The position numbers and the translations under genes are program-made. Under the pieces are notes generated by a model, which worked only from the letters and a program-made list of their open reading frames with translations, did not search any database and was not told where the DNA came from. From NCBI GenBank assembly GCA_002633005.1, contig NMRA01000595.1:34423-98422 (forward strand): a stretch of DNA of 64,000 nt. The letters run 5' to 3'. The stretch comes from Phoronis australis (Eukaryota > Phoronida > Phoronidae). Of the stretch, positions 13,401 to 22,975 are shown one piece after another; the stretch's first letter is position 1; every line of letters starts with the position of its first letter.

Positions 13401-16400
13401 TTACTCAGCAGTTTTATAAATAGATGCACTAAAACATCACTATTTGTATACGGAAAGTGGTTTTGAAAATATTTTTTCAATTTAGGTTTTGAAACATCTG
13501 AAGCGCAAGAAGGGGGATTGGGTAGTTGGGGGGGGGAGCGGCACGAACCAACATACCCCGATTTTTCTATGTAATCTGGTGACAACATTCACTTCAAATT
13601 GGTAGTGATAGGACAGTAACATGAAGTGCTTGGTACGAGAGTGAAAGTGGTGATCATTGTGGAGGTTCTGGGGGGTGGATAGTACGAGAGTGAAAGTGGT
13701 GATCATTGTGGAAGTTTTTTTTTTGGGGGGGGGGGGGGCGANCTGTGAAGTCAACACAGTGTGAACTCAGATTAGTCTGCACTATATCCAGAGTGTAGCA
13801 TGTAAGTATGGATGGATAGATGTGATGGGATGGAAGGATGGATTTGATTTTGGTATCCTTATAATTAAAGGCTAGCTTTCAACAGACAGGTCCAGAAACT
13901 AACCAAACTTCATTGTTTATGCACTGACAGTGACGATTGAAAAGGGTGCCACAGGTGGTACCAGGTGGCACCACTGATCTCAGACCTTCCATCAAATTTG
14001 TAAATCTTACCCATTTATTTTTATGTAATACGCGGTTTCTAATTATTTGGTTGATAAAGTTTTGTTTTCAACTTTAGTTATTTTTACAATAGCAGTACCA
14101 GTACTTAAATAGCACTTTGCAGTTTTAGAATTGTGTACACACGATTATGTTCATGATGTCCTGTCTACGTTTTTGAGTGTAATCGATTGTAGCGACCTCT
14201 GGTGTTTGCTTGGTAGCGTTTTGCTTGGTGTTTTGTCTGCTTTATTTCAACAGGAGTTATAATTTTAGAATCGTGTTCCTGCAGTTGTTGATGCTTGTAT
14301 TTTGCTATTTTGCTTGCTCCACTGATTTCAGCACTGGAAAGTTTTCTTGTTTAAATAATCTGTTTGCAGTGTATATAATGCTCTAGTGCTTGGATCAGAA
14401 TTTGCTCATCTAGGCGAGGCAGTTGGCCGCTGCTTGTGAATTTTAACCTCTGGGATTAAATTAGAAGTTTCTGTTAAGATTTTCGAGACCGTAGAAAAAA
14501 TTCCATAACATCAAAATGTCAAGAACATTAGATCTCAGAGAAAGTTGATCGGATTCAAGTAAACTTTACAGATACCCCAAAACTCTGTCAGGAACTGTTT
14601 TTAAATTGTTCCACTTTGGCATGAGGGGCTATCCAAAATGGGATTTTTGCTATTCCTTATGAAAAAATTTCTCGATATTTTGGGCACATGGGCAACTTGT
14701 TGATGAGGTCCAGCTAGCAACCTTGACAAAAAATTATTAGGAGTCTGTTCAGAGAAATAAAAGGAAAGAAAAAGGATTTTTAGAACCCTTGTCTTTCATT
14801 TTATTAATTAACTAATTACTTTCATTCTTTGTGATTTGCGCCACTTGTACATCACTTATGAAAGAAGAAACTTTTATCCCACTCTACTACAGTAATTAGA
14901 ATTAGTTTTTGGTTTTCAATTTAAATGCTATACTGGCTGATTTAGTCAACTTGGCATAGTATATTTGGTACGCCAGACATCTGTATGGCAATTGGAAACA
15001 GAAATTTGTTAGCAAAAAGTGTTTTGAAAACTTTTTTTAATTTGACAATTGGAGTAGAACATTTTTGAAGTTAATATAGGTCCACTGTCCATGTTGTGCA
15101 TCCCACTTTTTCCACATGTCTTGTAAATATGTTTTGACTCCATTCTTTTTTATACTACATTTTTAAGCCCTATATTCATTTAAAATAATTGTAAAATTCT
15201 CCGTTTAATTTTCAAACCTGTTATCAACTGGCTGAGAATAAGATGCTTTAAGAGATTACCTACTAGGCCTTGCGATAAATACTAAGATCTGTTTTCTTGT
15301 GTTCATTGTACCAACAAGATATGCATGTCATTTTCAGGGTGACAATATCTGCTCAGGGTCCTGTGACAATCAATGACCAAATCGAGGCTCAGACGACTTT
15401 GAAGCGGCAAGGAAGCTACGACAGTATCAATACGGAGAGTTCGACAGGGGTGAGTGTCTCCATCTGTTGTCATGCGCGGTACTCATTCAGGTCCATGCAC
15501 TGTGTGTTTGAATTTAGATGAACAAAAATGGAGGTTGGCTGTTGAACTAATTTAGGGGATTTGAATTTATTTTGAAAAGTCTTACGAGTGTTCAGTAAAA
15601 TGTTGGTTTGAGTTGACTCCTGTTGCATTACTGCGGGGTTAGCTGAACGTTTAGTGTTCACCCAGATGAGCATATAGTTAATGATGGCAAAAATTGTAGT
15701 TTCGCTCCTTATTTTGGCCAATTTCCTCGATAAAGTAAAAAGTGTCGTAAAAATGTCGGTGGAAGCCGCATTGCTAGTATCTTACAATTGACTTATTGTT
15801 TATTTTTGTTGGGAATTGTGACAAAATTAATATTATTCAGTTTTATGTGAAAGCAAAACGACTTCTACAAGATTCGGTTATTTTTTTCTGAACAATCATA
15901 AAGGAGATGATGTAACAGTAAGGCTTTGAAATGTTCTTGATATGTGCACTTTATTCAATATACTTCTGTCTCACTGGTTATCTTAGATGGTGATTGTCTG
16001 CATTAGTTTCTATGGTAACTCGAAGTTGCCTGAACAGTTTGTCAGACACTTCTATGTGAAACGTTTAATTGAATTTCACTCATTGAAATGGGAAAATGTT
16101 AAAAAGTAAATTGAGTTTGTTGTGTGCCACCAAAACGGGTATTTAGTGCCATGCGTTGAATCGATTGTTCCGCGTTTTGCGCCAGCTTCGGTATGACCAA
16201 AATGAAGGCTATGTTGGATGTTGTTAGCAAGCCTGAATTTGGCCAAATATCTATAAAACTATTTAACTTGATAAAGTTTCTATTTTATGAGAGTAGAAAG
16301 CCTGTTGAGTTTCATTTCTGACTTTATACCCATTTACTATTAATCGGGTCATGTGACTGTGTCTTTTAATAAAATTTTCCAAAAATGGTGCATTCATTGC

Positions 16401-19400
16401 AAAGCGTTGGTATCATGACCAAATTCCATTTGTTTAAAAGTTCAACGTGAAATCTCAAAAACGTTGGTTTTTCTTAATTTTCATTCCGTTTCTGTTTGAT
16501 TTTTTTTTGTAAAAATGTTTGTTTTTGATATTTCTTCAGTTTGAAGTTGAACATCTGAAAATGAATTCTCAAAAGTGTTTTGGAAAACAATGCTTAAAGC
16601 GTAGTATCTGAAAGTTTCATATAAATCTGATTAGCCAACGAGATGCAGTATTCTGAAGTTAGCCAAATATTGACATTTTTCCATGGTCCCATGTAGCCTT
16701 ATGGTACTATCTAACTAAACGGCATGTTGTTTACTAATATTGAACCATGCACGTTCTTTTATGTTGTGGTCGCCATTTTCTGAAAGTTTTTGCATATGAA
16801 GATTTCGTCATAAGAAAACCTGACATTTATGTGAGCTAGTATCTCGTGACGTCAGTTATGGTCTTAGGTCTGTGGTCATTTTTTCAGACACTAGGAAAGG
16901 TGTACCTTCAGGTAATCTGTTTCTCAAATGCTGGCTCCCTTGCTGCTGACAGCCAATTTTATCGGAGTTGTTTTATGGTACTTATGTAGGGCAAACTATA
17001 GTATTTTAACAAAATTTACTTTCTGATAAATATTTGTGTTGAGACATTTAACTACGCACTTTTAAAAATGTCAGAGGTGAATGAGTTAAAAGCTAAACTA
17101 AAGATTTCCTTTTTGAATTCACGCAGTTTTGTTGCAGTTACAAGGCAAAAAAAGAGGAAATGGAATTAATCCAATTCCTGTCTTCATCCTTCGGAAAATT
17201 ATGGGTATTTGCAATTAACGCATAAGGTCTCTAATGGAGTGCCATAGGTATTTTGAGGCTGTTTATGTGGCTTTGCTTATCTGCTGTTTGATCGGTTAAT
17301 ATCCCTCAACAATTGGATTAGCCTCGAGTGGCATTTAATACTGGATCGCCTATGACTTGTCTGGCTCACCTTTCAATCACTCTCCCCCTCGGTATCGATG
17401 TGTTTATCTCACCATTAATTCTAATTACCTGGTTTGAAAGTGGTTGCCATAGCAACTTTGCGGAGATGAGCATATCATAGGTGAACTACATTTTCCAGAT
17501 ACTATCTATTGTGTGTCTTCTGTCATGCTCAACAGTTGTGTGCAGGAGTTGGCGGAGTGAGAGGATTAGGGTTGGAAAATATACGCGATCTATGATTTCT
17601 TGCACTTTGTGTTAGGCTGGATTCTTCAGACATCTGAATTGCAGAGAGCTCAAATTGACATTTGCTCTGGATAATTGATGACTATTCACTCATCTGTAAA
17701 GTTGAATGGCGGATTCAACTAACATTGGCTAGCTGACGTTTAAAGCATTCGTTATCAGAGATATATGTGGAAAAAAGCCTTGAGAGAATTGCTGACGACG
17801 AGCAGAGTTCATGTACTTTTTGGCTTCTGGTTGTTTTACTTGTCAAAGCGCTGTAGAAGCCCACTTTTATTGAAAACGTCTGATTTTAGGAAGACACTGT
17901 TCTTGTTCAGAATATTTTTAGCTACTTTTGGTCATAATCTGTAAAGATGTAAATAGAGTACAAACTAACAGACGCTTGTTTTTCTGAGAGGTTCATGTAA
18001 TACAAAAAGTTGATGGGATATCGTACCGTACTGCGTTATTTTTTAACTTGAGAAAAGCAGAGCTGTTTGCACCCCTCAGTTAGTCCATTAGCCTGCAACT
18101 TCCTGCTGAGTGAATAACGTTGCTGAAGATCAGACTGTAAGTTGTGAAATGGATAGACTATTGTATCTACCGCGATTCAGAATACCACGGCCACAGATTT
18201 ACACGAAGGAGGAACTGAAACGGATTGCGGAAGAAAACGATAGAGGCGGTGAGACAAAACTTGGAGAACTTACTGATGATGGAGTCAAAGGTCATTCTCC
18301 AGTCAGTGAATTTCTAGATAACGGCAACATTGAAATTACGGAGATCGAGTCTGATGGGAATGAGGTGCACATTTTTTTTGCAGAATTGTCATTTTTGGTT
18401 ATTTATGGTCCCAAGTTTCTCAGATAATTTAGGATTTTCACTTGCTAAAGCTGTGTGCAGTGCCATTTTTCACCTCCGTTGTTTTGGTTTGTGTTTTGGA
18501 GTTGAAGCCTATACGTTGGTTCTTTTATGTGGTTAATTAAATGTCTATGCATGTTCTGATGCCATTTGTGGTGCATCAGGCATGATTATGCCATACGGCT
18601 GGGCCTATGGCACTGATCACCTGATTATGATTCATGTGGACCTCTCCTGGCTGAAGTCTTCTAACCTGCTCATGTTTCTCTGGGAAATTACACAGCCAGT
18701 TAGTGTTGTTTATTATTTATGATAATACCATGTTGGACAGAGTTCATTGATTGCTTCGAAGGAAAGATTCACCCCTTTTGACTTGATTTATTCTTGTCTG
18801 GTTTTAAGTTTGAAATTCTGGTTTGTCCTAATTAGAGCTGCGTGGGTCTTTAACAAGTTGGATTTATTTATAGAAAAAGTGACTGTCGTATCAGCTTGTC
18901 TGTCTTGAATTAGCGGCTAATTTGGGCATTAGAAGGCGAAATAATGATAGCTTGTTAGTGGAGAACTAAAACTGAACACCTGGTTTATGGGCATGTATTT
19001 CTTGCAAAAACTTGTGATTGTGTATTGAAATGAGGCTCTGTAATGTGATGTTGAGGTTATGAGTGTTCATGGTTAAAGTTATGTTCAGCGCCACCTTTAA
19101 AAACTTAGAAAGTAATGAGTGTAAGACTTAGTTTGGACACAGCTATGGTGTGAACAGAATTGAGTTCTGTTCACTTCACCACTAAATGTTACAACTTGAA
19201 ACCCGAAGTACTAACATCAAAATGAATTAGGCATGCAGTGCAAACATGGCTAATGTATGTATAGTCAGATTATCACTTATGACTGGTAGGTGCTTCATGC
19301 TGAAACCAAGTTACTGTATTGTTCACTATTGTTTAGTGGTTTCCATGGCAACAAATGAAAATTACATTTTTGTGGTTTTTGTGTTTACTCCCAGGTGTTC

Positions 19401-22400
19401 GCCATTTTTCCCGCTATAAATGTATTTGCATTGCACTGAAGAGACATTAAAATTTATGCTGCCATGAGACAAATAGGTGTAATTTCATGTTGGCAAATTT
19501 TTGAATGAAAATAAAAGTCCAGGCATGCGTTCAATAGTGCTAAGGACCTATGCTAGGACTTGCTAAAATCTAGCCAGAACCACGTGTTCTCATTGAAAAT
19601 ACACGGCACTATCTCACATAATCTCGCGAAGTCTTGCTTTTTAGCGAGGTCCTAGCATTATTGAACGAGAGCCAGGTTTCACTCAATGTTGTGCAGGTGT
19701 CGTGAAAGAATATTTGTCTAAAATTTGTGTGTTAGTATCGAGACTCCGCTTTGAAATTAGACGCTGACAATTCTGGCAATACATTAAAACTTGTCCAGCA
19801 TAGGTCAGGCTTAACCAGATGGCTAGATTTCATCCGAGTAAATGAAAGTCTGACTTGTTTGAATGGGCCAAGTGAAAACGCAAGAACAGCCATACCATAG
19901 AACTTCCAGTACAAGACAAAATAGCATTATCCTGTCATGACAGATAATTTTGTGAACAGCAAAAGTGACTAGCACTAACTATTGTGGGGGAAAAATTCTA
20001 GTAGCAGAATGGCCTTGCCAAATTACCTACTGTCTTGTTACTTACTCTTAGTCCTCGGTCACGAGGGAAGTCTAGTCTGACATTGAGGGAAGTCTAGTCT
20101 GACATTGAGGGAAGTCTAGTCTGACATTGAGGGAAGTCTAGTCTGACATTGAGGGAAGTCTAGTCTGACATTGAGGGAAGTCTAGTCTGACATTGAGGGA
20201 AGTCTAGTCTGACATTGAGGGAAGTCTAGTCTGACATTGAGGGAAGTCTAGTCTGACATTGAGGGAAGTCTAGTCTGACATTGAGGGAAGTCTAGTCTGA
20301 CATTGAGGGAAGTCTAGTCTGACATTGAGGGAAGTCTAGTCTGACATTGAGGGAAGTCTAGTCTGACATTGAGGGAAGTCTAGTCTGACATTGAGGGAAG
20401 TCTAGTCTGACATTGAGGGAAGTCTAGTCTGACATTGAGGGAAGTCTAGTCTGACATTGAGGGAAGTCTAGTCTGACATTGAGGGAAGTCTAGTCTGACA
20501 TTGAGGGAAGTCTAGTCTGACATTGAGGGAAGTCTAGTCTGACATTGAGGGAAGTCTAGTCTGACATTGAGGGAAGTCTAGTCTGACATTGAGTTTGTCT
20601 TCTGCCCAGTTGTCATGGCGGGGAACTCCGGATCATTTTTGTCTGATTATTTTTGGTTTGTTTATTGAGTGTCTTACTCTTGCGAGTTTTCCATCCGTTG
20701 TTATTTATGAAACATTTCCCATGGGGTTTGCCTATGGTAAAATGTCGACAGTTTAGAGCACATTTCGGTTGTGGGACATCTCGTTTCGTCATTTTTCATA
20801 AAAGATATTAGTAACACCAAGTATTAAACATGTTATTGTTAGTTCCAATGTGTAGCTGTTTTGGGAAATTTCTAGCATTCATAGCGATGCTGTTAGCCTC
20901 TGAAAAGTGAAAGAAGATTTAATTTTTGGTGGAAGTGTGTGCCATACAGCTGAGTGGTACGAGTACAAGACCGGTCCCAATCTATGAACAGTGTACTGTT
21001 ATGGATTATTAATTGTTGTCTTGTTTTCAGTCTCCTACCTTGAAACACAGTGGTGACAGGCATAACAAGCGTTACTATAGCGACCCAATGCACGTAAGTG
21101 TTTAGTTCATTAGTGTCGGAGTGTGTCGTCTGACTTGGACTTTAAGTGCACGTGATTAACACAACTCTGGCTAACAATCAGAAAATTAATTGTGACGCCT
21201 GCTGTCAGTTCACAGACTGGCGATTTGTTTACTTGCTATTGTTGAGTCGTGTTTACTGTTGCATTGCACAGTACTGGAAATTTATTGAATCACCCTCAAG
21301 TATGTGAGGTTGATGAATTGATAATAAAAATTTATTATTTTTTCATTTTTGGGAAATTTAGTTCATGATTTGGATACACAATGTTGATAAAATACCGTAG
21401 TTTTTTAAACTGTTGACGATTTTCGTCATCTGGCCTCTTGTGTTTGTTAATAAATGTTAATATGTTTGTTAATAATGCCGATGTTACAGCATATTCCTAA
21501 GGAGCAACAGAAAAGTGTGGAAACCAAGAAGAAGTCTAGTGAGAAGTTGTATCAACTGAAGAGTGAGGTACTAGAATTAGTCAATTTCTAGTCATTCAGG
21601 TTGTTGGCGGAGAGGTCTTCTGAGGTTGTACAGAAATGAGAAAAATGGCTTTCGTGCTGACATAGAATATCTTGTAACATGCATTGGCAAAGATAATAAT
21701 AATAGAAATACAATCAAATGTAGCATCAATAAAAATTGTTTGATAAATTGAATGTCTTTAAATTAATGAAGAATTTTGCTTCTTTATTCTTGGGACACAG
21801 TGATTTTTTTCTTTTTTCCCCTTAAATGAAAAATTATTGTTTTTTTCTATGCTGGGAGGCAAGCAGTCTTTCTTCACTCAGCTTGCTGCTGTCGTTAAAT
21901 GAAGTTCTCAAATGCGAGATTATGTGTGATTGTCACTGACTTGCAAAATTCTTCCTTTTCTAGCTCGTGCGTCCAGAAACCATCGAACCTGAAGGTGACG
22001 TGATAATCGTTTACAAGCACAAGCCAACACTGGGCATCGCCATAGAGGGCGGAGCTAACACCAGACAGCCCCTACCCAGGATAATCAACATTCAAGTACG
22101 TTATCCAATTCGCGTGTACGCTTCACAGTACCTTGTGCTTTGTCACGGATATTGCCATGTCCATTTTAAGAAGGGGAAAATGCATATTTTGTATACACGC
22201 GCGCATCCAGCCTAAAAAGTGGGGAGGGGCTCGAATTCTTGTGGATGTGGATCTTTTACTAAAAAAATTTTAAAAATAAATAAAATGAGGTACGGTCAGA
22301 GCAGTGAATTGTGCGTTCACCGTGCACTGAATTTTGATTGTTCCTGCCTTTTTAGTGGACTTTTGGGTGTGCACATGGTACATGAACCATGAACAAGCTT

Positions 22401-22975
22401 CAGCGGGTGGCTGTATCTTGATATCATTTCCCTTTTGTGTGGGGCAGAGTAATTATCCCATAAACAATGATGTCAGTATTAAATCTTTGAATCATGGTAC
22501 TAGATAAATGGCTTGTATATCAGCAAGTTTGGTGCTGGATGAAAGACAGAAGGAACACTAGACAAGGTTGATGTCTCCATTTAAACTGCACTCAACTGGA
22601 ATATTCAGTAAGCTGAAGGTGTTTGGATGGGTTCTGTGACACCTTAAAAAATGACGATAATCTTTTATATGTACAACTTCAATGTTAACAATTAACATAA
22701 CATTGCTCCAAAATTAGACCAAGTAGTAACCGTTGTATGTCAGTGCTGCTGTCATCACGGTCATTACATGTTCTGGCTTTCCATTTCAGCCCGGCGGGTC
22801 TGCGCACGAGTCTGGCGGCCTCAAGGTCGGCCACGTCATCCTGGAGATAGACGGTCACTCAATGTCTGGCTTAGAACACAAGCAGGCCGCTCGGCTCATT
22901 GCTGAGTCATTCAAGAACAAGCGTACTGCACAGATGGAGTTTGTGGTATGTGAGGACAAAGAAATCAGCCTATGA
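7265..22975 (+). CDS. WHRN: Whirlin (WHRN-like) PDZ scaffold, 3' part of gene, partial
   Basis: Multi-exon gene whose 5' end lies left of the window. Coding exons seen: 7265-7474 and its copy 9211-9420, 10302-10427, 15338-15449, 18111-18364 (or from 18134), 21031-21093, 21490-21567, 21964-22095 and 22790-22975 (stop). The encoded order matches whirlin: PDZ1-PDZ2 linker, PDZ2, a low-complexity middle and a C-terminal PDZ3. The linker has the family signature TYSWVDPEGRSVSPPP, and PDZ3 has LGIAIEGGANTRQPLPRI, nearly identical to vertebrate whirlin. Whirlin is known as a cytoplasmic scaffold that gathers USH2A and ADGRV1 at ciliary and stereocilia membranes; that role is family knowledge, not seen here. 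The exon for the second half of PDZ2 is not found. It may lie in the 218-base gap at 10791-11008. Splice phases also require a missing exon before 15338. PDZ1 and the N-terminal helical domain must be upstream of the window. Confidence 0.9.
7856..9698 (+). repeat. Tandem duplication 1, arm B
   Basis: Second copy of 5912-7752. Between the arms lie an N (7753) and 102 bases rich in the hairpin word GGTCGCA/TGCGACC. That spacer ends in GAGCCCTG at the arm border. Read on the minus strand it begins CAGGGCTCGA, the form of a hAT-type terminal repeat. This suggests a transposon end abutting arm B. Confidence 0.93.
9211..9420 (+). CDS. WHRN: Whirlin exon, PDZ1-PDZ2 linker (copy B)
   Basis: Second copy of the 210-nt linker exon, inside the downstream arm of a 1.84-kb tandem duplication. 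It encodes exactly the same 70 residues as copy A and keeps both splice sites. It is probably the other haplotype of the same exon rather than a real second exon, because an ambiguous base separates the arms at the exact end of homology. If real, it could be a mutually exclusive or constitutive duplicate. Confidence 0.75.
10302..10427 (+). CDS. WHRN: Whirlin exon, first half of PDZ2
   Basis: A 126-nt exon, phase 0 to phase 0, with acceptor GATTTTAG and donor GTACGT. It encodes 42 residues from VNCVVDEGRSLG to NAGLK. The SLGLMIRGG segment is the carboxylate-binding loop and first strands of PDZ2, and YITGVD is the following strand. The exon stops at GLK just as in vertebrate whirlin, where the next exon begins VGDQIL. 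That next exon is not seen in the sequence available. Confidence 0.92.
10791..11008. other. Assembly gap, 218 N
   Basis: Run of undetermined bases between the first half of PDZ2 and the next recognisable whirlin exon. An exon for the second half of PDZ2 would fit here. Confidence 0.99.
11850..12215 (+). repeat. Dispersed intronic repeat, copy C
   Basis: Shares an ordered series of words with 6060-6430 and its duplicate at 8010-8370: GATCAGATT, GTTTTTAAAATGTTTCACTTTT, GGGGCTATCTAAA, GAATGTGCCTTTATTTTT, CACATGACC and TTTTTACTTTCAGAA. Identity is patchy, so the copies are old. The class of element is not recognised. Confidence 0.6.
14530..14700 (+). repeat. Dispersed intronic repeat, copy D (partial)
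   Basis: Shares GATCGGATTCA, GAACTGTTTTTAAATTG, TTCCACTTTGGCATGAGGGG and CTATCCAAAA with the copies at 6060 and 11850. Only the first part of the element is present. Confidence 0.55.
15338..15449 (+). CDS. WHRN: Whirlin exon, Ser/Thr-rich region after PDZ2
   Basis: Open frame with acceptor CATTTTCAG and donor GTGAGT. It encodes VTISAQGPVTINDQIEAQTT, then a Ser/Thr/Asn-rich end with RQGSYDSINTESSTG. The tail resembles the DTYSMVSYSDTGSSTG stretch of vertebrate whirlin, which supports the assignment. The exon starts with a single base completing a codon, so the preceding exon must end in phase 2. Exon 10302-10427 ends in phase 0, so at least one exon between them is missing. Confidence 0.65.
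15450..18110. other. Whirlin intron
   Basis: About 2.7 kb. Apart from the inverted dispersed repeat copy near 16.3-16.7 kb, nothing coding or structured is recognised. A small exon supplying one overhanging base to the exon at 18111 could be hidden here. Confidence 0.55.
16320..16660 (-). repeat. Dispersed intronic repeat, copy E (reverse orientation)
   Basis: Read on the minus strand it carries TGAAACTTTCAGATACTA, then GGAATTTGGTCATGATACC, GCAATGAATGCACC and CACATGACCC. This is the same order as in the copy at 11850-12215. It lies in the next whirlin intron, in inverted orientation. Confidence 0.5.
18111..18364 (+). CDS. WHRN: Whirlin central exon, charged region
   Basis: Long open stretch encoding a basic/Pro patch (LPRFRIPRPQIYTKEELKRI) and then an acidic tail ending EITEIESDGNE before donor GTGCAC. 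The 3' end (phase 0) joins the next exon in frame. The 5' end is uncertain. The stronger-looking acceptor before 18111 needs one overhanging base from an exon not found. An acceptor at GATCAG before 18134 would be in phase with 15449. No known domain is recognised; placement in whirlin rests on position and phase. Confidence 0.6.
18365..21030. other. Whirlin intron containing the minisatellite
   Basis: About 2.7 kb of AT-rich intron. Apart from the 24-copy array at 20063-20590, no coding or RNA gene is recognised. Confidence 0.6.
20063..20590 (+). repeat. Perfect minisatellite, 24 x 22 bp
   Basis: The 22-bp unit starting GAGGGAAGTCTAGTCTGACA and ending TT repeats exactly 24 times (528 bp) with no mismatch that I can find. 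It lies in the whirlin intron between the exons ending at 18364 and starting at 21031. Uniformity points to very recent expansion or to homogenisation. There are no spacers, so it is not a CRISPR array. Confidence 0.98.
21031..21093 (+). CDS. WHRN: Whirlin small exon, linker before PDZ3
   Basis: A 63-nt exon, phase 0 to 0, with a strong acceptor (TTGTTTTCAG) and donor GTAAGT. It encodes 21 residues beginning SPTLKHSGDRHNKRYY. It is a multiple of three and short, so it is a candidate for cassette splicing. No domain is recognised. Confidence 0.68.
21490..21567 (+). CDS. WHRN: Whirlin small exon, Lys-rich linker
   Basis: A 78-nt exon, phase 0 to 0, with acceptor GATGTTACAG and donor GTACTA. 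It encodes 26 residues rich in Lys, Glu and Ser, such as KSVETKKKSSEKLYQLKSE. It joins in frame to the PDZ3 exon. The low-complexity charged linker fits the region just before PDZ3 in whirlin. Confidence 0.68.
21964..22095 (+). CDS. WHRN: Whirlin exon, first half of PDZ3
   Basis: A 132-nt exon, phase 0 to 0. Residues LGIAIEGGANTRQPLPRI are almost the same as in vertebrate whirlin PDZ3, including the LGIA carboxylate-binding loop. The start LVRPETIEP parallels the vertebrate STLVRV start of PDZ3. The exon ends after INIQ, where the vertebrate protein continues RGGSAH. Confidence 0.95.
22790..22975 (+). CDS. WHRN: Whirlin last coding exon, second half of PDZ3 and C-terminus
   Basis: Encodes 61 residues and a TGA stop. 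GGSAHESGGLKVGHVILEID and the EHKQAARLIAESFKNK helix match whirlin PDZ3. The C-terminus EISL has hydrophobic residues at positions 0 and -2, so it could itself be a class II PDZ ligand; vertebrate whirlin ends in a different hydrophobic tail. The 3' UTR follows, with possible polyadenylation hexamers further downstream but none that can be chosen with confidence. Confidence 0.94.
   Translation, partial: PGGSAHESGGLKVGHVILEIDGHSMSGLEHKQAARLIAESFKNKRTAQMEFVVCEDKEISL

Larger units (their letters stand above)
11009..15337. other. Whirlin intron, no exon recognised
   Basis: About 4.3 kb without a convincing exon. It contains two diverged copies of a dispersed repeat (around 11850-12215 and 14530-14700). 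It also has a local duplication of about 49 bp at 13633-13713, followed by T and G homopolymers and an N at 13742. The second helical domain of whirlin would be expected in this interval but is not seen. Confidence 0.6.

Noticed and set aside
13633-13760. 49-bp duplication plus poly-T/poly-G as a mobile element
   Set aside because: It looks like local slippage next to homopolymers and an ambiguous base; no terminal repeats are seen.
20063-20590. CRISPR-like array
   Set aside because: Units abut with no spacers and the DNA is eukaryotic; it is a minisatellite.
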